The notes: a model not told the origin generated them from the sequence alone. A DNA stretch of 64,000 nt from an uncultured Anaerolineales bacterium (GCA_937135955.1 CAKZOB010000020.1:1-64000), one strand, 5' to 3'; counted from the stretch's first letter, positions 50,859 through 60,027 are shown. A program made the numbers and translations.

Positions 50859-51829
50859 GACTGACTCTCCGCTTCGTAGTACACCCAATAGCGCTGAATG
50901 GCGAGCTGAAACACCGTCACCAGCAGGATCAGCGTGAAAAGCACCAGCGCGATGGCCGAGGCATAGCCGAACTCAGAGTTGGTGAAGGCGCGCCGGTAGA
51001 GGTAGTAGGCCAGCGTGGTCGCGCTGCCGCCGACGCCGCCGGGCACTGTGCGCAGCGTCATCACGTAGACCTGATCGAAAATCTGGAAGCCGTTGATGAT
51101 CGCCAGCACCACCACCAGAAAAGTCGTGGGCGAGAGCATGGGCAACGTCACATGGCGGAAGCGCCCCCAGCGCCCCGCGCCATCAATCCGTGCCGCTTCG
51201 TATAGCTCGGCGGGGATGGCCTGCAAACCAGCCAGGAAGATCACCATGTCGAAGCCCAGCCGCTGCCAGATGGTGACGACGGCCACCGGAATCAACACCA
51301 GGCCAGGGTCAACCAGCCAATTGGTGTCGCCCAGGCCCAGCGGCTTGAGAATCTGGCTGAGAATGCCATAGCGCGGCTGGAAGATGCTCGTCCACACTAC
51401 CGACGCTGCCACCGTCGAGGTGACCACGGGCAGAAAATAGGCTGTGCGCAGCAGGTTGCGCCCGCGCAGCGGCAGGTTGAGCAACACCGCCACGCCCAGC
51501 GCCAGGCCGACTTCCAGCGGCACGGCCAGCCCGATCAACTTGAAGGTGTTGGTCAGCGCCTGGGCGAACCTGTCGTCCTGGATCAGGCGCTCGAAGTTGT
51601 CCAGCCCGATGAAACGCGCTGGCCGGATGGCGTTCCATTCCTGCAACGAAGTGGAAAAAGCCATCAGCACGGGGATGCCGAAGAAGAAGAACAGCCCTAG
51701 CGTATTGGGAGCGATCAAGGCCAGACCCCACAGCGCCTTGCGCCGGCTGAGCGGCGTAGGGCCAAGCCATTCCAGCGGGCGCGCCAGCCAGACACGCCAA
51801 TGAGTCGTGGTCGGTCGTAGAGTAGACAT
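50855..51829 (-). CDS. Sugar ABC transporter permease (MalF/CUT1 type)
   Basis: 324 residues. After a hydrophilic N-terminus of about 28 residues comes ALWGLALIAPNTLGLFFFFGIPVLMAFSTSLQEWN, the usual first helix and periplasmic loop, then GLDNFERLIQDDRFAQALTNTFKLIG. The EAA loop is ELYEAARIDGAGRWGRFRHVTLPMLSPTTFLVVVLAIINGFQIFDQVYVMT. Pairs with the MalG-type permease downstream (4-base overlap). The receptor gene lies 61 bp upstream. The length is normal. Confidence 0.93.
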   Translation of the reverse strand: MSTLRPTTTHWRVWLARPLEWLGPTPLSRRKALWGLALIAPNTLGLFFFFGIPVLMAFSTSLQEWNAIRPARFIGLDNFERLIQDDRFAQALTNTFKLIGLAVPLEVGLALGVAVLLNLPLRGRNLLRTAYFLPVVTSTVAASVVWTSIFQPRYGILSQILKPLGLGDTNWLVDPGLVLIPVAVVTIWQRLGFDMVIFLAGLQAIPAELYEAARIDGAGRWGRFRHVTLPMLSPTTFLVVVLAIINGFQIFDQVYVMTLRTVPGGVGGSATTLAYYLYRRAFTNSEFGYASAIALVLFTLILLVTVFQLAIQRYWVYYEAESQS

Positions 51830-51890
51830 CGCAAACTAAAGCCGGGGAGCGGGCGACCCTCACTCCCCGGCGGGTGAGTCGGAGAGACGC

Positions 51891-53192
51891 CTAGGGCAAC
51901 TGCTCGTTGATCACGTCGCACGTCTCGGCGACGGCATCCTCGACGCTCATGCCCAGATCGAAGATCTTCACGACCAGCTCGGTGTTCATCACGTCCCAGA
52001 TTTCCTCGAAGACGGTGACACCCTGCGAGTCGTAGGTAGCGTCTACGAACGCCTGGATGTTGACATCGGTCTCGCCGAACGAGTCAATCCACAGTTGCTG
52101 GATCGCGGGCGAGGGGTTGGCCGGTGCCACATTGCCACCTTCGGCGAAGAAGCGCTGCCCCTCGTCGCTGGCCAGGAAGAGGATCAGGTTGGCGGCCAGG
52201 TCGGGATTGGCGGTGCGCGCCGAAGCCACATAGCCCACCGCGTGCACGATCGAGCGGCTGCGACCGGTCTGCGGGTGCTTGGGCAGTTGCACCACGTCCC
52301 AGTTGAAGGGCACTTCCTGCAGCGCCTGCGTCAGCTTCCACGAGCCGCCGGTGATCATGGCCACCTTGCCCGACGCCCAGAAGTTGAAAGCGTCGTCGGC
52401 GGAGGTGCCGCCCATCACCGACACCGAGGGCATGTAGCCCTTGTCGTACAGGCCCTTGAGAAAGTTGAGCGCTTCCAGGCTGCCGGGGTTGTCCAGCGTG
52501 CAGTCGGTGCGGGCCGCGTCTACGACTGGCGTCTCGCCCGTGGCGGCGATCCAGTTCGGATAACCGGCCTGATATTCGGCGTAGACCGCCGCGCCATAGA
52601 CATCGGCCTCTGGATCAGTCAGCGCCTCGGCGTAGGCGGCGAAGTCGTCCCATGTCCAGTCGGCAGTGGGATAGGCCAGCCCCTTGGCGTCGAACATGTC
52701 TTTGTTGTAGAAAACGGTAATGGTGTCCCAGTTGACCGGTGCGGCGTACAGGTCGCCGTTCTCGCCCCAGCGATAGGGGCCGACCAGACCGCTGCCCCAG
52801 ACCGAGGTATCTACGCCGAACTCGTCCCAATAGGGCTGCAGGTTGAGCACCGCCTCGTTGACCGCGTAGAAGTAGAAGAACGGCTGCGACATGTTGAAGA
52901 CATCCGGCAGTTCGCCACCGGCAGCATTCGTCTTCAGCAGGTCCCAATACTGACCCCAGGGCTGTACCTGCAGCTCTACCTCAGCGCCAGGGCAATATTC
53001 GCTCTTCCACAGCTCGATAGAGTCGCCGATAATCTTGGCCCAGTTCTCGTCCCAGACCCACATGGTCAGTTTGCCTGGCTCTTTGCAGGGCAGCGCCTTG
53101 ATGACAGCTTCGCCTTCCTGGGCCTGGACTGGCAGTGCCAGCGCCAGCATGAGTACCACAATGAGCAACAAGCCAACACGACGTGCGTTCAT
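51891..53192 (-). CDS. ABC transporter extracellular sugar-binding protein (type 1, MalE-like)
   Basis: 433 residues. A signal peptide (about 1-24, ALPVQA|QEGE) has no lipobox. Mature features: KLTMWVWDENWAKIIGDSIELW near the start, LPDVFNMSQPFFYFYA, FYNKDMFDAKGLAYPTADWTWDDFAAYAEALTD (typical substrate-lobe segment) and GGTSADDAFNFWASGKVAMITGGSWKL. First gene of a CUT1 operon with two permeases. GGAGAGG precedes the ATG. A minus-strand TATAAT at 53399-53404 may be its promoter, with a MITE-like repeat between promoter and gene. Substrate unknown. Confidence 0.92.
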   Translation of the reverse strand: MNARRVGLLLIVVLMLALALPVQAQEGEAVIKALPCKEPGKLTMWVWDENWAKIIGDSIELWKSEYCPGAEVELQVQPWGQYWDLLKTNAAGGELPDVFNMSQPFFYFYAVNEAVLNLQPYWDEFGVDTSVWGSGLVGPYRWGENGDLYAAPVNWDTITVFYNKDMFDAKGLAYPTADWTWDDFAAYAEALTDPEADVYGAAVYAEYQAGYPNWIAATGETPVVDAARTDCTLDNPGSLEALNFLKGLYDKGYMPSVSVMGGTSADDAFNFWASGKVAMITGGSWKLTQALQEVPFNWDVVQLPKHPQTGRSRSIVHAVGYVASARTANPDLAANLILFLASDEGQRFFAEGGNVAPANPSPAIQQLWIDSFGETDVNIQAFVDATYDSQGVTVFEEIWDVMNTELVVKIFDLGMSVEDAVAETCDVINEQLP

Positions 53193-53244
53193 AGAAACCT
53201 CTCCTCACCTAAGAATCCCACTCTTGTCACGCGCCCGTTGCCTC

Positions 53245-53369
53245 AGAGGCCATTTGATCACCCCTCACCCCGGCGCTGTGCGCCACCCCTCTCCCTCAAT
53301 GGGGAAAAGCTGGCCCGTCTCCCCTTCGCCCCTCGGAGGGGGGCTGAGGGGGCTTTTCAAACGGTCTCT
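53245..53369. repeat. Family D MITE-like element (125 bp, 13-bp terminal inverted repeats)
   Basis: Ends AGAGGCCATTTGA (53245-53257) and TCAAACGGTCTCT (53357-53369) are complementary at 11 of 13 positions. The interior shares CACCCCGGCGCTGTGCgCCA and CCCTCAAtGGGG with 49790-49840. It lies in the 704-bp gap between the divergent importer operons, in the leader of the CUT1 receptor gene. Confidence 0.75.
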
Positions 53370-53398
53370 CAATCTTCGGCAACGCGCGATGTGCTGTT

Positions 53399-53427
53399 AT
53401 TATAGCGCAGAATCGGCGTGTTGCTCA
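53399..53427 (-). promoter_or_regulatory. Candidate promoter of the CUT1 importer operon
   Basis: On the minus strand TATAAT (53399-53404) with TGAGCA 17 bases upstream (53422-53427). The -10 is perfect and the -35 poor. It is about 205 bp before the receptor gene, beyond the MITE-like repeat. Confidence 0.4.
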
Positions 53428-53633
53428 GGGACATAAAGTGAAAAATCAAGAGTTTCCTGAGGCAAAGTTCCATCAGGTCTTTCACACCATACGACGTGTC
53501 TTCGCCAGGTTTTTTAGGGGCGATCTTGTGCAATTTGAACAAGACCGTTGCCGGGTCATGCCGTACAATTGCAGATACACAGATATGCCCTATGTGACTG
53601 TTCGCCCAGAGCGCGGATTGTAATGTTCATGGT

Positions 53634-53663
53634 TTGACACACATTGAGCAATTTTGCTAACAT
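53634..53663 (+). promoter_or_regulatory. Promoter of the branched-chain amino-acid importer operon
   Basis: TTGACA (53634-53639), 18 bases, TAACAT (53658-53663), in an A/T-rich zone (about 53440-53690). The transcript would have an about 225-base leader before 53897, in which I recognise no riboswitch. The rest of the 704-bp gap shows no gene. Confidence 0.62.
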
Positions 53664-53896
53664 AAGGTATCCTTTCTCAACTGTTTCTCCCTGTTTTTCT
53701 GGTGCCCTGGCGGGCGCATGGGCCAAAGCCGGGGCGAGCGAAGTGAACCGAACATCTCAACGCTCTACGAACGCAAGCGGTCATAAGGAGGTGCCTTCGG
53801 GAATAGTCACATCTTCAGAAGTACCTATCGCGAGCAGATCGTCAGCCATGTGAGTCATGCGTCACATCCTACTTGATTTGCAGGAGAGATTAAACC

Positions 53897-55105
53897 ATGC
53901 GCAAAAAACTGCTGTTCCTGATTATCACGGCCCTGCTGCTGGTGACCGTGCTGCCCGTACAGGCACAGGAGGGCGGCAAGGTAGTGGTCAAGCCCGGCGA
54001 AAAGATCAAGATCGCCGTGGCGACCGACCTGACCAATGCCATCCCCGAATTCGGCCTGGACATCGCCCAGGGTGCCCAGACGGCCCTGTCGTTCCTCAAC
54101 GAGAAGGGCGGCATCAAGGGCTTCGAGGTCGAGATGTTTGTCGAAGACGACCGCTGCACGGGTGACGACGCCACTACGGTGGCCAACCGCATCGCCTCCG
54201 ATCCACAGGTAGTCGCGGTTGTGGGCCATATCTGCTCTGGCGCGACGATTGCGGCCTCCAACGTCTATGAAGAGGCGCGTATTGTGATGGTGTCGCCCAG
54301 CGCAACGGCGGCAGAAGTGACCTCGCGCGGCCTGACTGTCATCAACCGTGTGGCCCCGCTGGACAGTGTGCAGGGTGTGTTCGACGCACACTTCATCTAC
54401 AAAGTGCTGGGCGCTCGCAAGATCGCCGTGCTGCACGATAACGATACCTATGGGTTGGGCCTGGCCACCGCCGTGAAGGATGAGTTCGAGCGGCTGGGTG
54501 GCGAAGTGGTGGCCTTCGAAGGGATCAACCCCGAAGATCAGGACTATCGTCCGGTGCTCACCCCGCTGGTAGCGCTGGAGCCAGAGGTGATCTTCTTCGG
54601 CGGTTACGAGCAGCAGGCCGTGCTGCTGGCTCCCCAGAAGAACGACGTCGGCCTGCAGGACGCGATCTTCTTCGGCCCGGATGGCATCTTCGGCCAGGCG
54701 TTCATTGACGGCGCGGGCGATGCCGCAGAAGGCACCTACGCCAGCTTCCCGCCTCAGCTCGTCTATGAGGACTGGGATGCCCGCTACGAGGAACTGTTCG
54801 GCATCAACCCGACCGAAGACTTCCTCGGCCCGTTCCACTACCATGCTGCCGATGCTGCCGGCCTGATCTTCGCCGCGTTGGAGAAGGTGGCTGAGATTGA
54901 CGCCGACGGCAACCTGGTGGTCGATCGCGAGGCGCTCATCAAAGCTGTGCGCGAGACCAAGGACTACGAGGGCCTGACAGGCACGCTCACCTGCGCCGAA
55001 AACGGTGACTGCGGCGCGACTGTCTTCAACATCTATGTGGTGGAAGACGGCGAATTTGTGCCGGTGGAAGTGCCCGAAAACCTGCTGGAGATGGAAGTCG
55101 AGTAA
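53897..55105 (+). CDS. Branched-chain amino-acid-type ABC transporter receptor (LivJ family)
   Basis: 402 residues. Signal peptide 1-23 (LPVQA|QEGG), no lipobox. The type 1 periplasmic fold is seen as IKIAVATDLTNAIPEFGLDIAQGAQTALSFLNEKGGIKGFEVEMFVEDDRCTGDDATTVANRI, then VVAVVGHICSGATIAASNVYEEARIVMVSPSATA and KIAVLHDNDTYGLGLATAVKDEFERLGGEVVAFEGI, and the C-terminal AENGDCGATVFNIYVVEDGEF. LivJ-family receptors bind leucine-type amino acids but also urea, amides or aromatic acids, so the ligand is open. Followed by livH-, livM-, livG- and livF-type genes. A 12-bp hairpin lies after the stop. Confidence 0.93.
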   Translation: MRKKLLFLIITALLLVTVLPVQAQEGGKVVVKPGEKIKIAVATDLTNAIPEFGLDIAQGAQTALSFLNEKGGIKGFEVEMFVEDDRCTGDDATTVANRIASDPQVVAVVGHICSGATIAASNVYEEARIVMVSPSATAAEVTSRGLTVINRVAPLDSVQGVFDAHFIYKVLGARKIAVLHDNDTYGLGLATAVKDEFERLGGEVVAFEGINPEDQDYRPVLTPLVALEPEVIFFGGYEQQAVLLAPQKNDVGLQDAIFFGPDGIFGQAFIDGAGDAAEGTYASFPPQLVYEDWDARYEELFGINPTEDFLGPFHYHAADAAGLIFAALEKVAEIDADGNLVVDREALIKAVRETKDYEGLTGTLTCAENGDCGATVFNIYVVEDGEFVPVEVPENLLEMEVE

Positions 55106-55143
55106 CCCGCCTGTGACCCAGGCGGACCAGAGTGGTTCGTAGC

Positions 55144-55186
55144 GTACCAGCGCCATAAGTTGGAGTTTTGCTTGTGGCGCTGGTAC
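55144..55186 (+). terminator. Perfect 12-bp hairpin between receptor and permease genes
   Basis: GTACCAGCGCCA (55144-55155) pairs with TGGCGCTGGTAC (55175-55186), 19-base loop, followed by AATTTCG. Without a strong T-run it is more likely a partial terminator or mRNA-stabilising structure that raises receptor over permease expression. The right arm also contains an extended -10-like TGGTACAAT. Confidence 0.6.
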
Positions 55187-55303
55187 AATTTCGCCCTAAT
55201 CTGCAGGCTTCGCACGCTGAGCCAAGCAGAGTGTCTTGTAGCGCATTCCTGGGGGTAGCTCTGGCTTGGCGCGGGCCTCAGCGCCCTGGGGAGGGAGATC
55301 TGG

Positions 55304-56857
55304 ATGGCGCACATCACACAGGCTCGCCGGTTAGAACGCATCGAACTCAATGCCGACCAGCTCAGCAGCCAGTATTTCGGTTGGGGGGCTTTGATCGCCA
55401 CCCTGCGTATCTTCTGGGTGATTGCAGTCAACGCCAAGCTGTTCGGCTCACCGCCAGACGACATCTACGTCCGCATCGGAGACTGGCTGGGCATCCTTTT
55501 ATGGGGCTACACACTGATCGGGCTGATAGGTCTGGGAGCGGTGCTCTACGCACGGTCGCGCAGTGAAGAGGCGACCTCCTCGACGCGGGTGATCATCAAC
55601 TATCTGGGGGTGGTGCTCTTCCTGGCTGCCTCCATCCGCGTGGTCACCGTCATCGAAGCCGACCCGGCACGCTTTCCCATCACTCTATGGGGCTTGCAAC
55701 TGGTCAACGGGCTGGTGCTGGGCGGCATGTACGCCCTGGTGGCGCTGGGCTACACCCTGGTATATGGCATCCTGTTCATGATCAACTTCGCGCACGGCGA
55801 AGTGCTGGTCATGGGCACTTTCGGCGGCTGGTTTGCGCTCACCTATGTGATTGAGACAGGCGGGGGCACTTTTGAGGTAGGCGCGGCCACTGTGGCAGGG
55901 GTGCTGCTGCCGCTGATCTTCGCCGTGCTGTTCCTGCCTCTGGAAACTCTCGCCGCCCGGGCAGGACGCCGCCATACCGCCCGCGCCGCCGAACCCGACC
56001 CTACCTGGTTCATCACCCTTCTCAGCCTACCCGTGCGGATGCTCATCGGCGCGCTAGTTGGCTACGGCCTGCTGCAAGCGCTGGGAGGCTTCGCCCCGCA
56101 CATCTACGAAGCGGTGGCCACCATTGTGGCGCTGCTGTTCATCGTGGCAGTGGGAATGATCGTCTCGATGCTGGTGGCGGTCACCGTCGAGCGCATCGCC
56201 TATCGCCCGTTGCGCGGCGCGCCGCGCCTGACGCCGCTGATCAGCGCCATCGGTGCGTCGTTCTTCCTGCAACAGACCATGCTCAACGTCTTCGGCCCCT
56301 CCAAACGGGCTTATAGCCGCCCCAAGCTGATAGACGGCACCCTTGACGTGCGCCTGGGCGATCTGGGCACCATTCCCGTCACCAAAACGGGCATCATCAT
56401 CGTCATCTTCTCTTTGCTGCTCATGGTTTTCCTATACCTGTTTGTGCAGCGCTCCAAGACGGGGCGGGCCATGCGCGCGGTGGCCGAAGACAAGCCAACC
56501 GCCGCCCTGATGGGGGTAGACGTTGACCGGGTGATCGTGATCACCTTCGCCCTGGGCGCGCTGCTGGCGGGCGCAGCCGGCGTGATGATGGGCTTTCACA
56601 ATCAGTCGTTCAACTTCCGCGCCGGTTTCATCCCTGGCCTCAAGGCTTTCACGGCTGCCGTGTTGGGCGGCATCGGCAACATCCCCGGCGCGATGTTCGG
56701 CGGCTTCTTCCTGGGGTTGGTAGAAGCGCTGGGGCCAACCATGCTGGGCATCCCGGCAGAGTATAAGGACGTGATCGCCTTCAGCCTGCTGGTGCTCGTG
56801 CTCATCTTCCGGCCTACCGGCATCTTCGGTGAAGTGTTGGCAGAAAAGAAGGTGTAG
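55304..56857 (+). CDS. Branched-chain amino-acid ABC transporter permease (LivH family) with extra N-terminal helices
   Basis: 517 residues, versus about 300 in standard LivH. Residues 1-125 add about three predicted membrane helices (IATLRIFWVIAVNAKLFG, LGILLWGYTLIGLIGLGAVLYA, YLGVVLFLAASIRVV). The LivH core begins at GLQLVNGLVLGGMYALVALGYTLVYGILFMINFAHGEV. A second hydrophobic expansion of about 90 residues (about 180-275) precedes VERIAYRPLRGAPRLTPLISAIGASFFLQ. The coupling loop is SKTGRAMRAVAEDKPTAALMGVDVDRV. The end is standard (GLVEALGPTMLG...LIFRPTGIFGE). GGAGGGAGA precedes the ATG. livM-type follows after 3 bp. Confidence 0.9.
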   Translation: MAHITQARRLERIELNADQLSSQYFGWGALIATLRIFWVIAVNAKLFGSPPDDIYVRIGDWLGILLWGYTLIGLIGLGAVLYARSRSEEATSSTRVIINYLGVVLFLAASIRVVTVIEADPARFPITLWGLQLVNGLVLGGMYALVALGYTLVYGILFMINFAHGEVLVMGTFGGWFALTYVIETGGGTFEVGAATVAGVLLPLIFAVLFLPLETLAARAGRRHTARAAEPDPTWFITLLSLPVRMLIGALVGYGLLQALGGFAPHIYEAVATIVALLFIVAVGMIVSMLVAVTVERIAYRPLRGAPRLTPLISAIGASFFLQQTMLNVFGPSKRAYSRPKLIDGTLDVRLGDLGTIPVTKTGIIIVIFSLLLMVFLYLFVQRSKTGRAMRAVAEDKPTAALMGVDVDRVIVITFALGALLAGAAGVMMGFHNQSFNFRAGFIPGLKAFTAAVLGGIGNIPGAMFGGFFLGLVEALGPTMLGIPAEYKDVIAFSLLVLVLIFRPTGIFGEVLAEKKV

Positions 56858-56860
56858 GCC

Positions 56861-59212
56861 ATGCTGCAAACACGCATCCGACAGTTTATTACCTCTGTGC
56901 GCGAGGGGATCAGCGCCGGTTTCATCAGCGGGATACTGGTGATCTTCCTGATCCTGCTGGGCATTCCGATCAACCTGCGCGATATCGCTCTGTTCGTGAT
57001 CCTGCTGGTGCCGGTCATCTTCGGGGTGCGGCTGGCGCGCCGTCTGCACGGGCGCGGGCTATTCCACTTGCTGCGCAACGCCCTGGTGCTGGGCCTGGTA
57101 GCGGCGCTGTTGGCCTACCTGCTGATGGCGCTGATCAACCGCTGGCAGGAACATGGCGTCAACGTCACCAACTATTTTCCCTCCGTCACAACCGATACGA
57201 TGACGCTGCTCTCCGGCGTGCCCGCGTCGGAACTGTTCCCCAACCCGCCGCGCGATCCCCTCACCGGCCAATATCCGGAGGGTAAACCGCTGCGCGCCAA
57301 TCCCATGCGCCTGACCTTCGACGAGAAAACAGGGCTGGAGGTGCTGGGCGTCAACGTCGTCATCGGCGGGTTCTATGGCTTCCTGCTCGCGTTGATCGTG
57401 ACAGGCGTGGCCGGCGCGTTGCTGGGCTGGGTTTTCCTGGCGGCACGCGCGGGGCAGCGCTGGAAAGCCGCCCGCGCCTATCTTTCTACCAGCCCGGCGG
57501 CGCATAACGGCGTCTTGCTGTTGCCGCTCGCTTTCTTCGCCCTGCTGTGGCTGACGGTCGGTCACGGTCTGTACAACGCTAGCAAAGCCACCTACAGCGT
57601 CCTCGACCCGGTCATTAACCTGGGCGGCAGCGCGCAGGAAGTGCAACTGCTGATTGGCTTCGGCATCATCCTGTGGGGGCTGGTGGCCGTGCGCGCCGCT
57701 CAACCCAACGACAAGGGCCTCAGTTACCCGGCGCGCCTGGGGGTATGCCTGGCCCTGATCGCTCTGTTGATCGCAGTAGGCCTCTGGCGCGTGATGGGCA
57801 GCAATATCTACTTTGTCGCCACGTCGCGGGCGCTGCGGGGCAGCGAGACGCTCAGCGTCCTGATCTTGCTCGCCGTAGGGCTGCTGCTGGTCGTGCAGAA
57901 CGCGCGAGCCTTGCGCACGCCCGGTCGCTTCGAGGCACAGTTTGCGAGCACGCAGGCCCTGCTGGTGGTGCTGCTGATGCCGCTCTTCCTCAATCAGGGC
58001 CAGAACGACGTGATGACCATCGTGGGCATCAACATCATGCTCGGTCTGGGGCTGAATATTGTGGTGGGCTACGCGGGCCTGCTCGACCTGGGCTATGTGG
58101 CTTTCTTCGCCCTGGGCGCTTATGCCTATGCCTTTCTGTCGTCGAATCAGATCAAAACCGGCCCAGATGGGCAGCCCGCCGGTCTGAAGTTCGCCGGCAA
58201 CGACGAGATGGTGATCAAACTGGCTGGCTGGATTCCCATCACCGTCATCGTGACGCTGCTGGTAGTCCTGGTGGGCGTACGCTGGTGGCAGCGCCGCAAC
58301 GCCGACCATCGTCCCTGGACATATCGCCCGCCGCTGATACGCTTCCCGTCGCACCCCAGCAACGGCTTCGCCACCCTGCTGACGGTGATCGCCATCGCGC
58401 TGAGCGTGATCGTGGCCTCGGCGCTGGAGGGCACGGCGCTCTACGAGCGTCTTTTCCACAGTGCCTCGCCCTTTGTGATCGGTATTATTGTGGGGATCAT
58501 CGCCGGTATGCTGTCGGGCATCATGCTGGGCATTCCGGTGTTGCGCCTGCGCGGTGACTACCTGGCCATCGTGACATTGGGCTTCGGCGAGATCATCCGC
58601 CTGCTGTTCACCAACCTGCGCGACTACACGGGCGGCCCCCAGGGCGTGCTGGAAATCCCGCGCCCCCTGCCCGCTGGCGCGACTGGCCCGGTGGGCTATC
58701 TGTGGATGGTCTATCTGGTCTTGCTGGGCGTGGGCATCATCGCTTTCTTCTCTACGCGCCTCAAGCAGTCGCGCATAGGCCGGGCGTGGAGCGCCATGAA
58801 GAGCGATGAGGACATCGCGCAGTCCATGGGCATCAACCTGGTGCAGACCAAACTGACGGCGTTCGCCATTGGCGCGGCCTTCGCCGGACTGGGCGGCGTG
58901 CTGTTCGCGGCCCGTCAGCGCAACATCTACCCCAACGACTTCCGCCTGGATGTGTCCATCGAAGTGCTCAGTCTGGTGATCATCGGAGGGATGGGCAGCA
59001 TCCCCGGCGTGATCATGGGCGCGATCGCTCTCATCGGCGTGCCGGAGGTGCTGCGCGAACTGGCCACGTACCGCATTTTGGTTTTCGGGGCGCTGCTGGT
59101 GGCCATGGTCATCTTGCGGCCAGAGGGGTTGTTGCCTGCCCCGACCGCGCAACTGCGCGAGCGGGCGCGTGCCCTGGTGCAGAGTCGCTACCAGGCTGGA
59201 GGAGGTGACTGA
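56861..59212 (+). CDS. Branched-chain amino-acid ABC transporter permease (LivM family) with a long polytopic extension
   Basis: 783 residues, about twice the usual LivM. Residues 1-350 hold about eight predicted membrane helices not found in standard LivM, with a periplasmic-like stretch after the third. The LivM core begins near QALLVVLLMPLFLNQGQNDVMTIVGINIMLGLGLNIVVGYAGLLDLGYVAFFALGAYAYA. An about 100-residue insertion with two helices separates the first core part from MLGIPVLRLRGDYLAIVTLGFGEIIRLL. The coupling loop is SRIGRAWSAMKSDEDIAQSMGINLVQTKLTAF, and the end RPEGLLPAPTAQLRER is standard. Stop and livG-type start share one base (TGATG). Confidence 0.9.
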   Translation: MLQTRIRQFITSVREGISAGFISGILVIFLILLGIPINLRDIALFVILLVPVIFGVRLARRLHGRGLFHLLRNALVLGLVAALLAYLLMALINRWQEHGVNVTNYFPSVTTDTMTLLSGVPASELFPNPPRDPLTGQYPEGKPLRANPMRLTFDEKTGLEVLGVNVVIGGFYGFLLALIVTGVAGALLGWVFLAARAGQRWKAARAYLSTSPAAHNGVLLLPLAFFALLWLTVGHGLYNASKATYSVLDPVINLGGSAQEVQLLIGFGIILWGLVAVRAAQPNDKGLSYPARLGVCLALIALLIAVGLWRVMGSNIYFVATSRALRGSETLSVLILLAVGLLLVVQNARALRTPGRFEAQFASTQALLVVLLMPLFLNQGQNDVMTIVGINIMLGLGLNIVVGYAGLLDLGYVAFFALGAYAYAFLSSNQIKTGPDGQPAGLKFAGNDEMVIKLAGWIPITVIVTLLVVLVGVRWWQRRNADHRPWTYRPPLIRFPSHPSNGFATLLTVIAIALSVIVASALEGTALYERLFHSASPFVIGIIVGIIAGMLSGIMLGIPVLRLRGDYLAIVTLGFGEIIRLLFTNLRDYTGGPQGVLEIPRPLPAGATGPVGYLWMVYLVLLGVGIIAFFSTRLKQSRIGRAWSAMKSDEDIAQSMGINLVQTKLTAFAIGAAFAGLGGVLFAARQRNIYPNDFRLDVSIEVLSLVIIGGMGSIPGVIMGAIALIGVPEVLRELATYRILVFGALLVAMVILRPEGLLPAPTAQLRERARALVQSRYQAGGGD

Positions 59213-60027
59213 TGAAAGAACACACCGATCATCAGCCGATTCTGCAGGCCATCGGCGTGACCAAGCGCTTTGGCGGCCTGGTGGCCGTAGGTGATCTCGA
59301 TCTGACCATCATGCCCAATCAGATCGCCAGCGTGATCGGCCCCAATGGCGCGGGCAAGACCACCTTCTTCAACTGTGTCAGCGGTTTCTACACCCCGGAA
59401 GAGGGCGAGATTCGCTTCCTGGGCCATCCCATCCAGGGCCTGCGCCCCGACCAGGTGACGGCGCGTGGCATTGCCCGCACCTACCAGAACATTCACCTGT
59501 TCAAGGGGATGACTGTGCTGGAAAACGTGCTGGTGGGCGTACACGCCAACCTGCGTAGCACGCCCCTGGGCGCTCTGCTGCGGTTGCCCATCAATAACCA
59601 GGAGGAAGAAACGGCCCTGGCCCGCGCCTATGAGTTGCTGGAATTCGTGGGCCTGGCCGATGTCGCCGATATCCTGGCGACCAACCTGCCCTATGGTAGT
59701 CAGCGCCGGCTGGAGATCGCGCGGGCATTGGCCAGCAACCCGCGCCTGCTCCTGCTCGACGAACCGACGGCGGGCATGAATCCCCAGGAAACCGAAGATA
59801 CCATGCACTTCATCCGTCGCCTGCGCGATGAACGCGACCTGACCGTGTTGCTCATCGAGCACGACATGAGCGTGGTGATGAACATCTCCGACCAGGTGAC
59901 CGTGCTTGACTACGGGCGCAAAATCTCCGAAGGCACACCCGAATACGTGCAGAACGATCCCCTGGTCATCGAAGCCTACCTGGGCACTGCCGCCGACAAG
60001 GTGGATGTCGATCTGCTGGCTTCGTAG
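59212..60027 (+). CDS. Branched-chain amino-acid ABC transporter ATPase (LivG family)
   Basis: 271 residues. Walker A GPNGAGKTTFFN, Q-loop RTYQNIHLFKGMTVLENVLVG, a modified signature LPYGSQRRLEIARAL as usual in LivG, Walker B LLLLDEPTAGMNPQE and switch histidine in LLIEHDMSVVM. The C-terminal ISEGTPEYVQNDPLVIEAYLG is the family tail. With the LivF-type protein it forms the heterodimeric motor. GGAGGTGACTG precedes the ATG. Next gene 24 bp downstream. Confidence 0.95.
   Translation: MKEHTDHQPILQAIGVTKRFGGLVAVGDLDLTIMPNQIASVIGPNGAGKTTFFNCVSGFYTPEEGEIRFLGHPIQGLRPDQVTARGIARTYQNIHLFKGMTVLENVLVGVHANLRSTPLGALLRLPINNQEEETALARAYELLEFVGLADVADILATNLPYGSQRRLEIARALASNPRLLLLDEPTAGMNPQETEDTMHFIRRLRDERDLTVLLIEHDMSVVMNISDQVTVLDYGRKISEGTPEYVQNDPLVIEAYLGTAADKVDVDLLAS

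Noticed and set aside
53438-53623. A 61-codon plus-strand open frame upstream of the LivJ-type gene
   Set aside because: GTG start without a ribosome site, no domain, overlaps the A/T-rich promoter zone of the downstream operon.
53644-53853. A 69-codon open frame in the liv-type leader
   Set aside because: It begins within the promoter -35/-10 spacer and has no ribosome site at its start; composition is not protein-like.
57059-59152. A 697-codon open frame on the minus strand opposite the LivM-type gene
   Set aside because: It mirrors a GC-rich coding region, is rich in histidine/glutamine as expected for the antisense of membrane codons, has no recognisable domain and no ribosome site. The plus-strand gene is a clear permease.
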